From Pirellula staleyi DSM 6068 (GTDB lineage: Bacteria > Planctomycetota > Planctomycetia > Pirellulales > Pirellulaceae), in contig CAMCMB010000005.1 in assembly GCA_945875845.1 (NCBI GenBank), positions 92,026 through 156,025 of the forward strand: a stretch of 64,000 nt of DNA, in the 5' to 3' direction. Shown here one piece after another: positions 61,501 to 64,000 of this stretch. A program made the position numbers and the translations under genes. The notes below the pieces were generated by a model. That model had not been told where the DNA came from and did not search any database. It worked only from the letters and a program-made list of their open reading frames with translations. How positions within the stretch are numbered: position 1 is the stretch's first letter; each line of letters starts with the position of its first letter.

Positions 61501-62220
61501 TGGCAGGCGGTCATGTCGAACAATCCGAGTACTTTCAAGGATCCCGATCGACCAGTGGAAAATGTCAGTTGGGACGATGCCAATGAGTTTGCTGCTCAAT
61601 GGAACCTCAAACTAACTCGATTTGCGATTGAGTTTCGGCTCCCCACGGAAGCGGAATGGGAGTATGCCTGCCGAGCGGGAACGGCATCTGCCATCTATAC
61701 GGGCGATTTAGAAATACTAGGAGACGCAAACGCGCCCGCCTTGGACGCGATTGCTTGGTACGGGGGAAACTGTGGACACAAGTACGATTTGGACGTATCC
61801 CAGTCGTTGGAGCATCCCTGGCTCAGCGACCAGCAATACCCAGCGAAACGTGGAGGAACGAGAAAGGTAAAGTGCAAGGCCCCCAACGCATTGGGATTGT
61901 ATGATATGCTAGGGAACGTTTGGGAGTGGTGCTCCGATTGGTACAGTCCATATGGTGGTGACAGTTCGATCGATCCAACAGGTGACCTTGAAGGCTCGAG
62001 CCGTGTCTTGCGTGGTGGTAGTTGGATCGGCGGCGCCGCGTATGTGCGGTCCGCCTACCGGGATGCGTACGACCCGGGCCTTCGGAATGTGCGTGTGGGC
62101 TTCCGCCTCCTGAGTTCAGCGAGGAAAACAAAACAAAACAGTACAGGCGGTGAACGGAGAGAGCGGTTCGAAAGGGAGGCCGAGGGACGAGGCCGAACGA
62201 AGAACAAGCGATCGAAGTGA
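58591..62220 (+). CDS. vWA-like protein with two hypervariable FGE-sulfatase domains
   Basis: 1209 residues. Residues 1-175 are poorly conserved. Residues 178-290 look like a degenerate vWA domain: strand LNLVIDRSSRL (a DxSxS-like metal site reading D185-R-S-S), then LDGSVLILGDLGVL and GVRISALVPYSLDR. A helical linker follows to about 560. FGE domain 1 spans about 563-811 (MRWIAPGSFMMGSPEQEKGR; PSEAQWEYACRAGT; WGLFETHGNVREWCRDG; VVRGGSWIYYAA). After a 70-residue spacer comes FGE domain 2, about 883-1176 (RLRWIPPGRFQMGSPDG; PTEAEWEYACRAGT; GNVWEWCSDWY; VLRGGSWIGGAA). The paired active-site cysteines of real formylglycine-generating enzymes are absent at the WI.. and following positions, so these are C-type-lectin-fold binding domains. 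Both end in a DGR-type variable repeat. A charged tail closes the protein. Confidence 0.88.
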   Translation: MMSHPVCRTNSILGRADLLRAMACDSSVDSAEIVSAMASLIGMSVRKKAESVAKTLPESIEIAIPNSRVEQPISIGYPDNLENIACWLPTQYERMPSASGTLPEKEKQEARLAWTNPPKKRPKHQPLMPWKSLRSLLKDTTHPISTSHSIHIGKLTRQIAHGEFIRSIPKRSQRRSTQRLNLVIDRSSRLIPFTHDQDLVWRQLQQALPNGRLRLFECHNPFQMVTATSEGNTEDASYIERQFLDGSVLILGDLGVLEKNQPIEKQWLAWVRRLHQRGVRISALVPYSLDRVPNAFTSYLQAIPWQGSAVSSVRDAEARNKLVDDLLTLAAPTFRLEPSLLRDLRLLSPNACDASIESDVWQSTHLASNHPEAAKNDRPASKRLFVEKFQRLPPEVRKRALETIRNWRVCLPSAQLYFSELLNLEESSRKLVEKSDTEDARNYIRLLKESIESGLGGLARREFFDRVTGRSTDAALTDPEVGEIYRNYRYLFHRHLGLHSATKPTDIDGSHDERMVSIEVSDRVVRLGVSPARSLAAVPIRTTNGIITIASESDESRFWKGGKKPDYVSDFGRDEYGAWFEFQLPHHDGQGVVTQRMRWIAPGSFMMGSPEQEKGRYSDEGPQHRVSITKGFWLADTPCTQEFWLAMTGNKPSQFVGPKRPVEKVSWDDVTDALEGLSQRLFGLDPGLPSEAQWEYACRAGTTTAYNVGDTLSAKDANFAGELKGTSDVKRYRPNAWGLFETHGNVREWCRDGKRKYSETPQVDPTGDLEGSGRVVRGGSWIYYAASVRSACRDALDPVLRVEYLGFRLLSSASAEPNEMVEVPVAEQGSEPSRFGAAEVFSHVFSLHDFDAEPIEFPLADLVPEPARSTRTSTLLLSSNLEKIGYERVEKPEWAVAYGQDPYGTYADIRVDGLGVDATPVRQRLRWIPPGRFQMGSPDGEPGRGDDESLHEVTLSHGYWMFDTPCTQRLWQAVMSNNPSTFKDPDRPVENVSWDDANEFAAQWNLKLTRFAIEFRLPTEAEWEYACRAGTASAIYTGDLEILGDANAPALDAIAWYGGNCGHKYDLDVSQSLEHPWLSDQQYPAKRGGTRKVKCKAPNALGLYDMLGNVWEWCSDWYSPYGGDSSIDPTGDLEGSSRVLRGGSWIGGAAYVRSAYRDAYDPGLRNVRVGFRLLSSARKTKQNSTGGERRERFEREAEGRGRTKNKRSK
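60907..61028 (+). repeat. DGR variable repeat VR1 (first FGE domain)
   Basis: 122 bp from the codon after GGCTCG to GAGTTCAGC. Aligned without gaps to VR2 and VR3 it shows 24 variable columns in 16 of 36 codons up to the conserved CGC. All but one fall on first or second codon bases, and each can be explained by an adenine in a shared template. It ends in GGGCTTCCGCCTCCTGAGTT, identical in all three. Confidence 0.9.
61038..61098. repeat. Inverted repeat just after VR1
   Basis: GCCGAACGAGATGG at 61038-61051 pairs with CCATCTCGTTTCGGC at 61084-61098 with a single bulged base, 9 bp past the end of VR1 and inside the coding sequence. Hairpins downstream of variable repeats help retargeting in studied DGRs; the long 32-base loop here is atypical. 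Confidence 0.7.
61999..62120 (+). repeat. DGR variable repeat VR2 (second FGE domain)
   Basis: 122 bp aligned to VR1. It carries the most different set of residues at the variable codons (for example GGC GGC where VR1 has TAC TAC, TAT for AGT, CGT for TAC). Synonymous positions of the constant codons are unchanged. The CGT/TAC pair gives the single third-base difference among the three copies. Confidence 0.9.
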
Positions 62221-62273
62221 AGCGCGTCGCGTTTTCTCCCCCTCGCCCAGCTTCGGAGGCTGCTGATTTTGTG

Positions 62274-62343
62274 AGCCGCTGGGCGCTAGCCCCGGTTTAG
62301 TGGCTTCGCCACAGGCGGCAACCGGGGCTAGCGCCCAACGGCT
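62274..62343. repeat. 24-bp inverted repeat after the vWA-FGE gene
   Basis: GGGCGCTAGCCCCGGTT pairs perfectly with AACCGGGGCTAGCGCCC; with the flanking AGCCGCT/AACGGCT the arms reach 24 bp with one mismatch. A small GTGGC-TTC-GCCAC hairpin sits in the loop. It may end the operon transcript, though no T-run follows. Confidence 0.88.
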
Positions 62344-62543
62344 TACCATGAACCAACAAGCAGGTCATAAATCAGCAGTCTCCTTCAGGGAGAGGGGTGA
62401 AGGGGGTAAAGCCCTGAATTGTAAGTCTCCGGTTCAGCGATTTGTTAAGGCTTCGGCAACGAGGCTAGACATGGAATTCACGATCAAAAACATAATCAAA
62501 ACACAGTGCAAAACCCCTCACCCCCAGCCCCTCTCCCCGAAGC

Positions 62544-62679
62544 GGGGCGAGGGGAGCGAGATCAAAAGATTTAGCTCGCAAAGAACGCTCTCCCCGAGTA
62601 CGGGGCGAGGGGAGCAAGAACATAAGATAACCGGGGCGAGGGGAGCGAGATCAAACGGTGTAGCTCGCAGAGAACGCTC
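62544..62679. repeat. 47-bp GC-rich direct repeats between the FGE genes
   Basis: Two 47-bp copies (62544-62590 and 62633-62679) start GGGGCGAGGGGAGCGAGATC and end AGAACGCTC, with about five differences. A third partial GGGGCGAGGGGAGC lies between them. This is low-complexity intergenic sequence; nothing in 62221-62701 looks coding. Confidence 0.8.
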
Positions 62680-62701
62680 ACGATGCGCGTTTTTTTAAAC
62701 C

Positions 62702-63538
62702 ATGACGACAACTTCACGAACTCTAAATCGTTGCCCGTTTCTGTATGGTGAGTCCCCCTTGTGGGCCAGCGGTTTTGGTCAGGACGAGGTTGGCTACTAT
62801 ACCGAGTTCTCTCTTCCTACGGGTGACAACTATTGGGATACGGTGACACAACGCATGCGTTGGATCCCACCCGGTGCGTTCATGATGGGCTCACCTGAAA
62901 CAGAGTTGGGGCGTAGAGAAAACGAAACGTTGCATGAAGTGATCATTAGCCGTGGCTATTGGTTGGCTGAGACGGCTTGTACTCAGCGATTGTGGCGGGC
63001 AGTCATGCAAGAAAATCCGAGTCGCTTCCAGGGCGATGAACGACCCGTGGAAAACGTAAAATATGGTGACGTACAGTCGTTTATCGCAAAGCTCAACGAA
63101 CGGCTTCCAAGTAGCCGATTTGCAATGCCGAGTGAAGCACAGTGGGAATACGCTTGCCGCGCGGGCACAAGTACTCCTTTTTCCTTTGGGGAAACGATCC
63201 GCACGGATCAGTCGAACTTCGATGGCAGGTTTCCATATGGTGACGCACCGGCGGAGCGATACCGCAGTGAGACGGTTGTCGTGAAATCCCTGCCGGCCAA
63301 CGCATGGGGGCTGTACGAAATGCATGGTAACGTGTGGGAGTGGTGCGCCGATTGGTATGGAGCGTATTCCAAGGAGCGTCAGGTTGATCCTACGGGAAAC
63401 AAATCGGGCTCGAACCGTGTCATGCGTGGTGGTGGTTGGGTCCACGACGCCGCGAGTGTGCGGTCCGCCTGCCGGGGTGCGCTCGACCCGGTCTTTCGGA
63501 ATGTGTACCTGGGCTTCCGCCTCCTGAGTTCAGCGTAA
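62702..63538 (+). CDS. Stand-alone FGE-sulfatase-domain protein with a variable repeat
   Basis: 278 residues forming one C-type-lectin-like FGE domain. Signature blocks: MRWIPPGAFMMGSPETELGR near residue 53, RPVENVKYGDVQSFI, PSEAQWEYACRAGTSTPF, WGLYEMHGNVWEWCADWYGAYS and VMRGGGWVHDAASVRSACRG. The FGE active-site cysteine pair is absent. The C-terminal 40 residues are VR3. No signal peptide is visible, so it acts in the cytoplasm like the vWA-FGE protein. It lies 481 bp downstream of that gene across a repeat-rich gap, so it probably has its own promoter and is a second DGR target of the same system. Confidence 0.88.
   Translation: MTTTSRTLNRCPFLYGESPLWASGFGQDEVGYYTEFSLPTGDNYWDTVTQRMRWIPPGAFMMGSPETELGRRENETLHEVIISRGYWLAETACTQRLWRAVMQENPSRFQGDERPVENVKYGDVQSFIAKLNERLPSSRFAMPSEAQWEYACRAGTSTPFSFGETIRTDQSNFDGRFPYGDAPAERYRSETVVVKSLPANAWGLYEMHGNVWEWCADWYGAYSKERQVDPTGNKSGSNRVMRGGGWVHDAASVRSACRGALDPVFRNVYLGFRLLSSA
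63413..63534 (+). repeat. DGR variable repeat VR3 (stand-alone FGE protein)
   Basis: 122 bp aligned gap-free to VR1 and VR2, ending in the same constant GGGCTTCCGCCTCCTGAGTT segment four bases before the stop codon. At the first codon it reads AAC and at the second ATG where VR1 and VR2 have G or T, so it may retain template bases there. Confidence 0.9.
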
Positions 63539-63555
63539 CAAGTCACGGGGGGCTG

Positions 63556-63579
63556 GTCGAACGGAGTGAGCGGTTCGAC
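63556..63579. repeat. Hairpin just downstream of VR3
   Basis: GTCGAAC, 10-base loop GGAGTGAGCG, GTTCGAC, starting 21 bp after VR3. A related stretch (GAACGGAGAGAGCGGTTCGA) follows VR2 at 62152-62171, where the stem is reduced to GAAC/GTTC. The shared position suggests a DGR-associated structure. Confidence 0.75.
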
Positions 63580-63586
63580 AGAGAGG

Positions 63587-63670
63587 CCGATGGGTTTGCA
63601 TTCCCATCAATTGTCCTTTGTTCATCCCGTAACGAAGCTTCGGGTTGTTTTTGAGCGATAGCTGGGTACC
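63587..63670 (+). repeat. 84-bp direct repeat, right copy
   Basis: Same 84 bp as 54352-54435 with two substitutions. It would encode the last 24 residues of the TrhO-RluA protein with one change (HQ for HR) and keeps the stop codon in frame, but has no upstream gene here. It marks the right edge of the 9.2-kb segment. Confidence 0.95.
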
Positions 63671-63721
63671 ACCACCGGCAATCAACCGCCAGCCAGCGGC
63701 TAACCGCCAGAATCCATCAAC

Positions 63722-63823
63722 GCAAGCGCAGCGAGCGGTCACTGCCCGAAAGACCGAAAGCGCAGCGAGCGGTCACTACCCAAACGACCGCAAGCGCAGC
63801 GAGCAGTCACTGCCCCAACGACC
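63722..63823. repeat. 34-bp tandem repeat, three units
   Basis: Units start at 63722, 63756 and 63790, each containing AAGCGCAGCGAGCGGTCACT with one to a few changes. They are directly adjacent without spacers, so not a CRISPR array. Confidence 0.88.
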
Positions 63824-63967
63824 TTGTGTCGTTGGACAGCAAGTTTGGTCTGCTAAACCGAGTCCCACCGCGAAGCGGTCCCGGCCCCCATGTGCTTGCC
63901 ACATGGGTGAGGAAAGTTTCCTGGCCCCGCGGCGTTAGAAACTTCAGCGACCCACGACACAAGGTCG
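63819..63967. repeat. Inverted-repeat-bounded, hairpin-rich element at the right edge
   Basis: Terminal arms CGACCTTGTGTCGT (63819-63832) and ACGACACAAGGTCG (63954-63967) are perfectly complementary over 14 bp. Between them lie CCCATGTG-CTTGC-CACATGGG (63887-63907), CCGC-GAA-GCGG and GTTT/AAAC hairpins. It could be a structured RNA or a miniature mobile element; no open reading frame is supported in 63671-64000. Confidence 0.65.
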
Positions 63968-64000
63968 CGGGGGGCTCAAACCGCCTGACGGCGATTGTTG

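Noticed and set aside
62300..62698. 132-codon frame between the FGE genes
   Set aside because: Made of the GGGGCGAGGGGAGC direct repeats and one arm of the inverted repeat; no domain, no ribosome-binding site.
60907..63534. Ordinary gene duplication as the origin of the three similar C-termini
   Set aside because: Duplicates drifting apart would also show silent changes in the constant codons; here silent sites are identical while 16 codons differ at their first two bases.
62702..63538. Formylglycine-generating enzyme activating sulfatases
   Set aside because: The paired active-site cysteines are missing, there is no export signal, and the C-terminal segment is a variable repeat; a binding role fits better.
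63587..63670. Possible end of a second TrhO-RluA gene
   Set aside because: Only the last 24 codons are present, with unrelated sequence immediately upstream; better explained as a repeat or attachment-site copy.
63722..63823. Possible CRISPR array
   Set aside because: The 34-bp units are directly adjacent with no unique spacers and there are no cas genes.
63819..63967. Template repeat of the retroelement
   Set aside because: The segment shows no match to GGGCTTCCGCCTCCTGAG or other constant blocks of the variable repeats.

Overview
The window looks like chromosomal DNA of a planctomycete, probably of the Pirellulales type. The lineage markers are a DUF1559 pilin-like protein paired with a small lipoprotein, a YTV-repeat cell-surface protein, a giant adhesin opening with an FEPLETRQLMAG motif, secreted ceramidase, sialate-esterase and sulfatase-type hydrolases, a MoxR/DUF58 membrane operon, and several families of dispersed palindromes between genes. 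No rRNA, tRNA, CRISPR array or transposase was recognised.

Layout. 0-5 kb: the end of a repeat-built coiled-coil-like protein, a secreted ceramidase-like hydrolase, thymidine phosphorylase and an HtrA-type protease. 5.5-12 kb: the YTV surface protein with its own promoter and terminator, aconitase, and a CobA-HemD fusion. 12-18.7 kb: a five-gene minus-strand operon (DUF4129-like, DUF4350-like, MoxR, DUF58, membrane protein). 18.8-20 kb: DAHP synthase preceded by what reads as a complete transcription attenuator with a Phe/Tyr-rich leader peptide. 20-37 kb: secreted hydrolases, a SMUG1-type glycosylase, a beta-barrel porin, iron-dependent alcohol dehydrogenase, a degenerate prepilin-peptidase-like protein, HolA, a sulfatase remnant, a K+/H+ antiporter, and the DUF1559/lipoprotein pair. 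38-42.4 kb: the rpmI-rplT-pheS-pheT translation cluster, with a short-form PheT. 42.5-49 kb: a PQQ-propeller protein and a 1583-residue surface protein combining thioredoxin-like, cyclophilin and cadherin-like modules. 49-54.4 kb: L33, RecJ, a metallo-beta-lactamase hydrolase and a TrhO-RluA RNA-modification fusion.

54.4-63.7 kb is the most unusual part. An 84-bp direct repeat of the 3' end of the TrhO-RluA gene brackets about 9.2 kb. Inside lie two non-haem iron dioxygenases (TauD-like and cysteine-dioxygenase-like), an XRE-type HTH protein, a MoxR AAA+ ATPase, a 1209-residue vWA-like protein carrying two FGE-sulfatase (C-type-lectin fold) domains, and a stand-alone FGE protein. The three FGE domains end in a 122-bp segment that differs at 24 positions, 23 of them first or second codon bases, while the other codons are identical even at silent sites. 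This is the footprint of a diversity-generating retroelement (DGR) with three variable repeats. The template repeat and reverse transcriptase were not found here and should lie outside the window. Together with the MoxR-vWA pair this suggests a hypervariable recognition or anti-invader system carried on a possible integrated island.
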